Part shown: piece after piece, positions 6,747 through 13,457 of the stretch
How positions within the stretch are numbered: position 1 is the stretch's first letter
How the letters are laid out: every line of letters starts with the position of its first letter
Origin: Thermotoga sp.
GTDB lineage: Bacteria; Thermotogota; Thermotogae; B21-G9
Direction: 5' to 3'
Length of the DNA: 15,488 nucleotides
NCBI GenBank assembly: GCA_003641545.1
Contig: QNAU01000004.1
Span: 1-15,488 of the forward strand
Notes under the pieces: generated by a model
Databases searched by the model: none
What the model saw: the letters and a program-made list of their open reading frames with translations, nothing else
Told to the model about the DNA's origin: nothing
Translations under genes and position numbers: made by a program

Positions 6747-8033
6747 TTATTTGTAGAATTCCAGGGCCTGTTCAGCCAATTTCTGCATGGTCTTCGCAGC
6801 TTCTTCAGGTGTCTTTTGACCACTCAGGACAGCCTGCGTTTCGGAGTTGTATATCATCTTCCATCTTGCCATCGCTGGATGCATCGGCTCTGGAATAGCG
6901 TATTTGACAACCTCCATGTACATCTTCACCCTTGGATCCCCCTTGAATTCATCTGGCACATCTCCAGTTATGGAAGAATAATATGTGTTGGCAGATATGT
7001 ACTTTTGAGATTCCGGTCTCAGAAGAAACTCTATGAACTTCCATGCTTCCCTCTTCATCTTGGACTGTCTTGGAATGGCAAGTAAGTATGAACCAAAGTA
7101 TGTTGTTCTCAAACCGGTTGGTCCAACGGGTGGGTAAACCAACCTGAAGTTCAAGTTCTTGAATTGCTTGGGCCAAACGACGAATGCATTCGAGGGCCAA
7201 ACGTTGTTTATGAATGCTGTCTTTCCAGATGTGAACATGTCTATGGCATCACCGGCGCTGAGGGATTCAACTCCTGGGGGCATGTATCCCTTCTCTTTCA
7301 GTGTCAGGAGAAATTTCAACGCTCTGATAGTTGCTTCCGTGTTGAACGCGGGTTTACCATTTTCATCCAGAAGCGTTGGACTTCCGCCAGCATTCCAGTA
7401 CCAGAGCAGGAATGGATGAACCCAATTTTCCCCTCCGGGATATGCGTAGAGCCAATGATCCACCTTTCCATCTCCATTGTAGTCTTTTGTAACCATTGCA
7501 CCAAGCTGGAGTAGATCATCCCAGGTGTAATATTTATTCGGATCCGTCATCTTCTCTATGAATTCTTCTGGAACACCTGCTTTCTTGAATATATCAAGGT
7601 TGATTGCTCCAAGATACGTCCAGAAACATATGGGGAAAACGTAGAGCTTCCCTCCTGCGATCTGTCTATATTGATCCAGAAGTTGCGGTCTCACAACTCT
7701 CTTCAGAAGATCATCTGTTACGAATTCATCGAGTTCGTACAGTGCATTTCCGAATCTGACGAGTGGCATGAATCTTCCCTCAGAGAGTGCAACCAAGTCT
7801 GGTGCCTCTCCAGCTGCTATAGCAGCCTGTATCTTCGTTACAGCATCTGCATAGGAAACGACAGATATTTCCACATCTATCCCGGTTTCAGCTTTGAACT
7901 GCTTCACAAGTGGTTCGAAGAATTTTTCAGGTTGACTAACAAAGGGTGTCGCCCAGAACTGGAGAGTTTTTCCAAACCCAATGGTCAACAGGAACAACAG
8001 GATAGACAACAGAACGAGAGACTTTCTGAACAT
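6747..8033 (-). CDS. Extracellular sugar-binding protein of a CUT1 ABC transporter
   Basis: A 428-residue extracellular solute-binding protein (SBP_bac_1 type). Residues 1-21 form a signal peptide (MFRKS, then a Leu/Ile-rich core ending GFG). There is no lipobox Cys, so it should be a soluble periplasmic protein. The mature part begins KTLQFWATPF, and ETGIDVEISVVSYADAVTKI followed by APDLVAL are typical of the family. DYNGDGKVD (residues 184-192) resembles a calcium-binding loop. The ATG at 8033 is set by GGGAGGT 6 nt upstream; an ATG at 8069 would add 12 polar residues before the signal peptide. It lies 35 nt after the aminotransferase gene and just before two permease genes. A 12-bp hairpin follows its stop. 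It probably binds an oligosaccharide, glycoside or substituted sugar; sequence alone does not say which. Confidence 0.92.
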   Translation of the reverse strand: MFRKSLVLLSILLFLLTIGFGKTLQFWATPFVSQPEKFFEPLVKQFKAETGIDVEISVVSYADAVTKIQAAIAAGEAPDLVALSEGRFMPLVRFGNALYELDEFVTDDLLKRVVRPQLLDQYRQIAGGKLYVFPICFWTYLGAINLDIFKKAGVPEEFIEKMTDPNKYYTWDDLLQLGAMVTKDYNGDGKVDHWLYAYPGGENWVHPFLLWYWNAGGSPTLLDENGKPAFNTEATIRALKFLLTLKEKGYMPPGVESLSAGDAIDMFTSGKTAFINNVWPSNAFVVWPKQFKNLNFRLVYPPVGPTGLRTTYFGSYLLAIPRQSKMKREAWKFIEFLLRPESQKYISANTYYSSITGDVPDEFKGDPRVKMYMEVVKYAIPEPMHPAMARWKMIYNSETQAVLSGQKTPEEAAKTMQKLAEQALEFYK

Positions 8034-8068
8034 AATTTTACCTCCCTTCGAGAATTGAGGATGAACCA

Positions 8069-9247
8069 TCAGGATTCATCACACTCCCTAATGATCTTGA
8101 CAAGTGTATCTATATGATCTTCTTCAAATAATGGATTTATACCTATAATAACGGTTCTGGGAAGCAGGTTTTCAGTGTAAGGACATGGTTTGAATTTATC
8201 GATGTCTTTCGTTCTTCCCTTCCAATCTTTCATATCTCTTATCTGCTTGTTCGCGTAAACCGGTAATCCTTCGTAAGGTACGGCAGCAGCGAATCCAAGT
8301 TTGGATAGATTATCTGTGAGACATTTTGCTTGTGATACATTCTGAGCAATCAATATTAAGTTTCTACCCGTATCTCCATCTTCATCCCAAATTTTGGCAA
8401 AACTGTAATTTTTAAGAGATCCCAACCTTTCAACTATCTTCTTTTTGTTTTCTCTCATGGCTGATATTATTCTGTCTATCTTCGCAAGTTGAACGATACC
8501 AACTGCCGCTGCGAGTTCGGTCATCCTGTAATTTGAGCTGTAGAACGCCTCATTAGAAATTTCTATGTGGAGATGGCCGTTCTCATCTCTTAAACATCCC
8601 TGATCGTGCGCTCTCACGGCTCTCAGATATATCTTCTCATCGTTCGTGGTTATGGCACCACCATCTCCCGTCGTTATGATCTTGTTTATCTGAAAGCTGA
8701 AGGCACCTATATCACCGAAACTTCCAACCTTCTTTCCGTTGAATGATGCACCACAAGCTTGCGCACAGTCTTCTATGAGTATCAAACCGTGTTCTTTCAC
8801 TATTTCGAGTACATCATTCATCTTGCAGGGCACCCCAGCGAAGTGAACAACCATCAGTGCCTTGGTTTTCGGTGTTATCCTCTCTTCGATTTTGTTGACA
8901 TCTATCGTCAGAGATTCATCGACCTCAGCATAGACAGGTGTTGCACCACTTTCCAGAACCGCACCAGCGGAAGCTATGAATGTATTTGCAGGCACTATAA
9001 CCTCATCCCCCTCGCCTATCCCGAGGGCACGGAGACTGACCACAAGTGCGGCGGTTCCAGATGAAACGGCGAGTGCATGTTTCACACCAACAAATTCGGC
9101 GAACTTTTCTTCAAAACTTTTCGTTTTTCCAAGCAGAGAAGGCCCATAGAATCTGAAGGGTGACTTGGCTTTTAAAACCTCAACCACACTTTGGATTTCC
9201 TCTTCATCAATCATGACGGCTCCAGGATAATCTGGGGGAACTTTCAT
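8069..9247 (-). CDS. DegT/DnrJ/EryC1-family PLP-dependent sugar/cyclitol aminotransferase
   Basis: A 392-residue fold-type-I PLP enzyme. Features include a substrate-loop-like RFYGPSLLG (residues 31-40), a phosphate-binding VSSGTAAL (61-68), D160 in LIEDCAQA facing the pyridine nitrogen, and K189 in FSFQINKIITTGDGG, the lysine that forms the PLP aldimine. The lysine is retained, so it should be an aminotransferase rather than one of the dehydratases that replace it with His. Relatives exchange a ketone and an amine on nucleotide sugars, hexose phosphates or inososes, usually with glutamate or glutamine. The ATG at 9247 is preferred, with AAGGTG 9 nt upstream; a GTG at 9259 overlapping the previous stop would add four residues. 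It directly follows a Gfo/Idh dehydrogenase, the same pairing used for 3-amino-sugar synthesis (WlbA-WlbC type). In this transport operon it could run in the catabolic direction. The family is certain; the substrate is unknown. Confidence 0.88.
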   Translation of the reverse strand: MKVPPDYPGAVMIDEEEIQSVVEVLKAKSPFRFYGPSLLGKTKSFEEKFAEFVGVKHALAVSSGTAALVVSLRALGIGEGDEVIVPANTFIASAGAVLESGATPVYAEVDESLTIDVNKIEERITPKTKALMVVHFAGVPCKMNDVLEIVKEHGLILIEDCAQACGASFNGKKVGSFGDIGAFSFQINKIITTGDGGAITTNDEKIYLRAVRAHDQGCLRDENGHLHIEISNEAFYSSNYRMTELAAAVGIVQLAKIDRIISAMRENKKKIVERLGSLKNYSFAKIWDEDGDTGRNLILIAQNVSQAKCLTDNLSKLGFAAAVPYEGLPVYANKQIRDMKDWKGRTKDIDKFKPCPYTENLLPRTVIIGINPLFEEDHIDTLVKIIRECDES

Positions 9248-9251
9248 ATTC

Positions 9252-10280
9252 TCACACACCTTTCAACTCAACTGGTTTTCCAGTCTTTGAGGATTCGTAG
9301 ATGGATAGTATCAACTTCACAACTTTTCTCGCTTCTTCACCATCCACCATGGGTTTTCTTTTGTGTTTCACTGCATCCACAAAATCCATGAACTGTTTTT
9401 TGTGATTCTCATGGGAGAAACCAGCAGGATTGGACGATGTTGCCACCGTTTCACCGGTTACGAGGAGTTTGCCCTCTCGATTTTCAAAGTCATACATGTA
9501 AAGATCCTCTCCAATGAGTTCAACGCTCATCTTCGTTCCATATATACCGAGTTTTCTCGGAAAACCAGGAGTTATAGAAGTCGTTGCCTTTACCACTCCA
9601 AGGGCACCATTTTCAAATTCGAGTGTCGCTACAGCCGAGTCTTCCACCTCTATTTCATGGAATAATGTACGCGTGAATCCGTATATTCTCTTCACAGAAC
9701 CACCGTACCACATCATGAGATCAATGGTATGTATGGCTTGATTCATCAGGGCACCACCACCGTCGTATTTCCAAGTTCCACGCCATCCACCAGATTTGTA
9801 ATATTCCTTGGATCTGAACCACCTCACATCGGCTTCGAGTAATATTATCTTTCCGAGCTCTCCTTTATCCACGAGTTCCCTCATCTTTTGTTCTGAAGGT
9901 GCAAATCGTGTTTGCAAAATGCAACCTAAGGTTACCCCATACTTCTTGGAGGTTTCTATCATCTCGTCTATGGCTTCCAGAGTTACTTCCATGGGTTTCT
10001 CCGTTATAACGTTTATTCCCTTTTCCATAGCTTCTATCGCTATCTGCTTTCTCGATCCGCTCGGGGTGCAAATCGAGATTATATCGAGTGGCTGTTCCAA
10101 AAATTCACTCAGTTCTTTGAACCAGTTTATTCCGTATTTTTCCCCGAATTCCTTTGCTTTGTCTTCTTTCACGTCATAACATGCTATGAGTTCAACATCC
10201 CCTATCTCTTGAATTGCCAGCGCATGAACATGAGCCACGTTACCGCATCCAGCTATTCCCCACTTAAGCTTATTGGACAT
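9252..10280 (-). CDS. Gfo/Idh/MocA-family NAD(P)-dependent sugar/cyclitol dehydrogenase
   Basis: A 342-residue oxidoreductase of normal family length. The Rossmann motif GIAGCGNVAHVH is at residues 8-19. The EKP motif is E94-K95-P96. The catalytic region WRGTWKYDGGGALMNQAIHT spans residues 166-185, with H184 at the catalytic position. This last motif is close in style to 3-dehydrogenases of UDP-sugars and other glycoside-oxidising members. The reaction is reversible NAD(P)-linked oxidation of a secondary alcohol on a sugar or cyclitol. The ATG at 10280 has GAGGTG 5 nt upstream. Its TGA (9252-9254) sits 4 nt before the chosen aminotransferase ATG, so the two are probably translated together and may act in sequence on one ketone intermediate. 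It is cytoplasmic. Which carbon is oxidised cannot be told from sequence. Confidence 0.88.
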   Translation of the reverse strand: MSNKLKWGIAGCGNVAHVHALAIQEIGDVELIACYDVKEDKAKEFGEKYGINWFKELSEFLEQPLDIISICTPSGSRKQIAIEAMEKGINVITEKPMEVTLEAIDEMIETSKKYGVTLGCILQTRFAPSEQKMRELVDKGELGKIILLEADVRWFRSKEYYKSGGWRGTWKYDGGGALMNQAIHTIDLMMWYGGSVKRIYGFTRTLFHEIEVEDSAVATLEFENGALGVVKATTSITPGFPRKLGIYGTKMSVELIGEDLYMYDFENREGKLLVTGETVATSSNPAGFSHENHKKQFMDFVDAVKHKRKPMVDGEEARKVVKLILSIYESSKTGKPVELKGV

Positions 10281-10308
10281 TCTCTCACCTCACATATTAA
10301 TCGCGTGT

Positions 10309-11559
10309 TCATGTTTCAATTTCCTCGATCATCTCTTTAAATGTCTTGAGGATTAATTCGGATGTGTTTTCATCGAGGTATGACCATGGACCCAACTTTG
10401 TTTCATATCCTCCTAAATCAAATTCATCTGGAGTTGGAAGATATCCATACCAGCCATTGGCCAATCCCACCACCATGTTCTCTGGGGTTTGGGACATTTT
10501 TCTCAGCTCAAGTCCTATTTTGGTGAAAGGTTCAACTGGGAGGCAGAACATTGTTAAACTTGGTAATCGTATCAGTTGGAGTGGTAACACCACTCGGTCT
10601 GGAAAGTTTCGTACCACTTCAAGTTCCTGCTCCAAGAAGAACTTCTCCAAATCGTCGTCGCATGAATTGATCAATCTTTTCAGTTCATCAACGGATCTTC
10701 CTTTTCTCACGGGAACTTCGATCTTCACCATCTTCGAAGATGATTTCCCATGATCTTCAACTTTTCCAGCTTTTTCAAATACGGACAGGGCATCAAAGCC
10801 TACAATCTTTCCCATCTTTTCAGCCATCTTAAAGTTTCTCTCTATTTGAACTGGTTCCCCCATCAAACTCCTTTCAGCTGAGTACCCTATGTTCACATCA
10901 CCTTCAGCTCCGTTGAAGAATAAAACAGTTACCCCAGGGTGATATTTTTTAATGGTTTCTCTTACCCAGTGTATATAGTCGGAAGTTATTAAAAGGTTGG
11001 TGTTATCCAAGATGGTGGCATGGCAAGCATAGTTGACCATCATGGCTTTCAGTTCATCGGTTTCATCATCGATAAATGATAGGATTGTTAAGGTTGGATC
11101 GGTTATTCCACCGGGTTTTCTACGGTTTTTTCCAACGAACTTTTCTTCTGTACTACCAACTTTTAGATGACACTTCCTCATATTGTATGTGGACTGCTTT
11201 GCCGATGTTTCAACGTATTTTGGAAGAATCTCGAGCCACAATTTGTTCAATTCATTTCCCTCTTGTAATCCCAACACTGCTGGACCGGAATGTGTGTGCG
11301 TAGCTGCAAGAAGGATATGATCTTCTGTTATACCCAAAGCATCAGACACGATTTTTTGAAGTGAAGGAACGATACAATTGGGAATGCCTATCAAATCGAA
11401 GGAAAGAAATGAGAAAACATCATTTTTTGCTTCAAAAGTTACACAGGACACAAAAAGATCATCATGGATACCTATTGCAACTCCCTTTCTACAAGCGTAA
11501 CCTTCCAGAACCACACCAGCGGGTGGTGTTATACGAATGGAAGAAACACCCACTCTCAT
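10309..11559 (-). CDS. Neutral/alkaline ceramidase N-terminal-domain protein, probable amidohydrolase
   Basis: A 416-residue protein of the neutral-ceramidase N-terminal-domain family. The opening SIRITPPAGVVLEGYACRKG and GIHDDLFVS (residues 7-38) are diagnostic. AATHTHSGP (H88, H90) and NYACHATIL (H180) carry the zinc-binding histidines. NRRKPGG and LFFNGAEGDVNIG (about 214-225) are further family marks. The true ceramidase nucleophile motif GDVS reads GDVN here, and the protein is much shorter than real ceramidases (about 650 or more residues), without a C-terminal lipid domain or signal peptide. It is therefore more likely a cytoplasmic metal-dependent hydrolase of an amide or ester on a sugar-like substrate. 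The ATG at 11559 has AGAGGGG 7 nt upstream and gives the usual family N-terminus. ATG 11604, with AAGGA upstream, is possible and would add 15 residues. It is the first gene of the minus-strand operon. Confidence 0.8.
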   Translation of the reverse strand: MRVGVSSIRITPPAGVVLEGYACRKGVAIGIHDDLFVSCVTFEAKNDVFSFLSFDLIGIPNCIVPSLQKIVSDALGITEDHILLAATHTHSGPAVLGLQEGNELNKLWLEILPKYVETSAKQSTYNMRKCHLKVGSTEEKFVGKNRRKPGGITDPTLTILSFIDDETDELKAMMVNYACHATILDNTNLLITSDYIHWVRETIKKYHPGVTVLFFNGAEGDVNIGYSAERSLMGEPVQIERNFKMAEKMGKIVGFDALSVFEKAGKVEDHGKSSSKMVKIEVPVRKGRSVDELKRLINSCDDDLEKFFLEQELEVVRNFPDRVVLPLQLIRLPSLTMFCLPVEPFTKIGLELRKMSQTPENMVVGLANGWYGYLPTPDEFDLGGYETKLGPWSYLDENTSELILKTFKEMIEEIET

Positions 11560-11637
11560 CCCTTTTCCCCTCTCCACAAGATAAGGTAATTTCAATGACC
11601 CCATGTTAAAGTCCTTTTTCCATCACCAATGCTTGAC

Positions 11638-11645
11638 GGTATACC
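11638..11645. promoter_or_regulatory. GGTATACC palindrome, possible operator in operon leader
   Basis: A perfect 8-bp palindrome about 20-27 nt downstream of the predicted operon transcription start. The GTATAC core resembles operators used by some GntR-type regulators, and the position would suit blocking of elongation. An 8-bp palindrome can easily occur by chance, and no copy was found at the gntR promoter, so support is weak. Confidence 0.25.
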
Positions 11646-11671
11646 AGGGAACAATCCCATCATCAAAATAT

Positions 11672-11700
11672 ATAATATTCCCTATATTCATCTCTGTCAA
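11672..11700 (-). promoter_or_regulatory. Strong sigma-70-type promoter of the sugar operon
   Basis: On the minus strand a perfect TTGACA (11695-11700) and TATTAT (11672-11677, 5 of 6 matches) are separated by exactly 17 bp. Transcription should start near 11665 and read through the ceramidase-like gene and the whole downstream cluster. The -10 overlaps AATAT-TAT-ATATT (11669-11679), an AT-rich inverted repeat also approximated at the gntR promoter. Confidence 0.8.
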
Positions 11701-11815
11701 GTTGAATGAAGTGTGTTCCGCAGATGGACATGAAGATATTAACCAGTTGTTGGGTAAGGAATTGGGTATAATGGATGAGGAGAGTTTCACCGATAAAGGA
11801 TATAACCTTGGTTAA
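11676..11815 (+). pseudogene. Possible 3' remnant of an unrecognised gene
   Basis: The plus-strand frame ending at TAA 11813-11815 (followed at once by another TAA) reads VKLNEVCSADGHEDINQLLG and then KELGIMDEESFTDKGYNLG. This looks like the C-terminal tail of a soluble protein rather than random translation. There is no convincing start: the frame can only be opened at ATG 11603, inside the start of the ceramidase-like gene, without a ribosome site. The upstream part crosses the minus-strand promoter. I do not recognise the family. It may be a relic of a core gene whose 5' part was replaced by the sugar operon, or chance. Confidence 0.25.
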
Positions 11816-11922
11816 TAAAAGTTCTCAAGCGGAGTGAGAGAAAGGAAATGGGGGAATTAGGAATGGAAGGTAAAATTGCGAAGTTATGAATACCGAATTA
11901 ACTCATCAGGGTATGATGTAAA

Positions 11923-12627
11923 ATGAGAATGAAAAGGATTATTCTGAATTCTCTGGATAATTCTAAGATTGGAAAATTCGAAGTTTACGTCGATCTTTTG
12001 AGATGCTGGACCAAGAGGACAAATCTCATTTCCTTTGAAGAAAAGGAGCTGTGGGATGAGGTCATCCTCGATTCCCTGGTTCCATATTTCATGGGTTTCA
12101 GTATATTTCAACTGGACAACTTGGAGGTTGTGGACGTTGGAACCGGTGCGGGCATTCCAGGTATTCCAATAGCTGTGGTGAAAGATGGTTGGAAATTTCA
12201 TCTCATCGAGAGTGTGAAAAAGAAGGTGGAGTTTCTTTCGTTTGTGGTGAAGAGGTTGAATCTTTCAAATGTGGTGATACATCGTGCGAGAGTTGAGGAA
12301 TTCGCCCTCGAGAACAGAGGAAAGTTCGATCTCGTTTTTGAGAGAGCGGTGGCTTCAACACCAGCCATGATTGAATACTGTGCTCCACTGTTAGAAATAG
12401 GAGGAGAAGCTTTCATATACGGTGGTGTGAAGAATCATCTCAGTCTGGAAAAAGGGAAGGAGAAAGTGGAGGAACTCGGCTTGAGGATAGAAGGTGTCCA
12501 CCGGTACGAACTTGGGGAGAATGATATCAAAAGGAGATGTATAATACATTTGAGAAAGACCCATGAGACCCCATCGACGTATCCGAGAAGGGTGGGAATG
12601 GCTGTGAAAAAACCTATCTGGAGGTGA
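11923..12627 (+). CDS. rsmG: 16S rRNA (guanine-N7) methyltransferase RsmG (GidB)
   Basis: A 234-residue class I SAM-dependent methyltransferase that makes m7G at position 527 (E. coli numbering) of 16S rRNA. Visible are the GidB opening (KFEVYVDLLRCWTKRTNLIS), SAM motif I VVDVGTGAGIPGIPIAV (residues 69-85) and DLVFERAVAS (136-145). The basic C-terminal tail (THETPSTYPRRVGMAVKKP) closes most RsmG proteins. ATG 11923 is taken as start; ATG 11929 is an alternative, and the ribosome site upstream (CAGGG) is weak and distant. It leads a four-gene plus-strand operon, with the next ATG only 2 nt after its stop. In bacteria loss of RsmG gives low-level streptomycin resistance. Confidence 0.93.
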   Translation: MRMKRIILNSLDNSKIGKFEVYVDLLRCWTKRTNLISFEEKELWDEVILDSLVPYFMGFSIFQLDNLEVVDVGTGAGIPGIPIAVVKDGWKFHLIESVKKKVEFLSFVVKRLNLSNVVIHRARVEEFALENRGKFDLVFERAVASTPAMIEYCAPLLEIGGEAFIYGGVKNHLSLEKGKEKVEELGLRIEGVHRYELGENDIKRRCIIHLRKTHETPSTYPRRVGMAVKKPIWR

Positions 12628-12629
12628 AC

Positions 12630-13457
12630 ATGGGGGAGAACTGTTCGCTCATACTGGATGGGAAAATGAAAGGAAAGCTGAACATGGCGAGAGACTGGGC
12701 TATGTTCGATGTGATGGACGGATCATCGGAACCTTCTCCGATTCTCAGAATATATTCCTGGATTGAGCCAACTGTGAGTATCGGACTGTTTCAAAAAAAG
12801 AGGCATCTTCAAAGGGTGAACTTCGAATTCGTGAGTTCCACGGATATACCGTTCGTAAAAAGACCAACCGGTGGGAGAGCGGTTCTGCACGATCTTGAGA
12901 TCTCCTACAGTGTGGTTTTCCCTTATCGATTCTTTGAAAATAAAAGCGTCAAATCCACTTCCTTCAAGATAGCGAAGGCACTTCGAAGAGCGTTGGAAAG
13001 AATCGGGATTCCATCCGAGATAAATACTGCCAACGAAAGATACGATGAAACACTCTGCTACATTTCGACGGCGTTGAACGAGATAAAGGTAGAAGGAAAA
13101 AAACTGATAGCCAATGCGCAGAGAAAAGGGAAGAAGGTTATACTCCAGCATGGTTCCATACCGTTGAAATTGGATCTCGATTTATACACGAAAATATTCG
13201 CGCGTGATGAATCGGAAAGGCAGAAGTTGAAATACATCATGGAATCAAAGACAGTGTCCCTTTGGGATTTGGATCCTCACGTAAGCGAGAAAAACCTGAT
13301 TGAAGCGATCATCATGGGATTCGAAGAGATCTTCGGATTGAACATGGTGGAAACGGAGCTGGATGAGGAAATCGTGAATCTTGAAATGAAAATCGTTGAT
13401 AATTTGGAATACAGGGATTGGAGGGTTTGTCATCATGAGCATATCGATCTGCGATAA
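12630..13457 (+). CDS. Lipoate/octanoate transferase, BPL/LplA/LipB family (LipM-like)
   Basis: A 275-residue member of the biotin/lipoate protein ligase fold. KRPTGGRAVLHDLEISYSVV (about residues 77-96) is the acyl-adenylate/lipoyl-binding motif. GKKLIANAQRKGKKVILQHG (about 157-176) carries the conserved lysine region, followed by SI. TLCYISTALNEIKVEGKK places a Cys (C143) where LipM-type octanoyltransferases keep their catalytic cysteine. It should transfer an octanoyl or lipoyl group to GcvH or to E2 domains in the cytoplasm. The ATG at 12630 follows GGAGG by 5 nt; the GTG at 12624 lies within the Shine-Dalgarno and is rejected. It follows rsmG by 2 nt and overlaps yggS by 23 nt, implying coupling. 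Ligase versus octanoyltransferase is not settled, but the Cys favours LipM-like chemistry. Confidence 0.78.
   Translation: MGENCSLILDGKMKGKLNMARDWAMFDVMDGSSEPSPILRIYSWIEPTVSIGLFQKKRHLQRVNFEFVSSTDIPFVKRPTGGRAVLHDLEISYSVVFPYRFFENKSVKSTSFKIAKALRRALERIGIPSEINTANERYDETLCYISTALNEIKVEGKKLIANAQRKGKKVILQHGSIPLKLDLDLYTKIFARDESERQKLKYIMESKTVSLWDLDPHVSEKNLIEAIIMGFEEIFGLNMVETELDEEIVNLEMKIVDNLEYRDWRVCHHEHIDLR

Larger units (their letters stand above)
11560..11922. other. Divergent intergenic region between the sugar operon and rsmG
   Basis: About 320-360 bp without a convincing intact gene. On the minus side it holds the strong operon promoter (11672-11700) and a leader of roughly 60-105 nt containing the GGTATACC palindrome (11638-11645) and a small GGGA-ACAA-TCCC repeat (11647-11658). 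On the plus side a short frame ending at 11815 looks like the tail of a gene. Between 11816 and 11922 lies AG-rich sequence with a TATGAT (11912-11917) but no good -35 at the right spacing. I see no tRNA, riboswitch or terminator. Confidence 0.6.

Noticed and set aside
8034..8069. Upstream start (ATG 8069) for the solute-binding protein.
   Set aside because: It would place 12 polar residues before a clear signal peptide, while ATG 8033 has GGGAGGT at ideal spacing.
11767..11772. Perfect TATAAT on the plus strand as the rsmG promoter.
   Set aside because: No -35 resembling TTGACA lies 15-19 bp upstream, and it would give an unusually long leader. The rsmG promoter is left unassigned.
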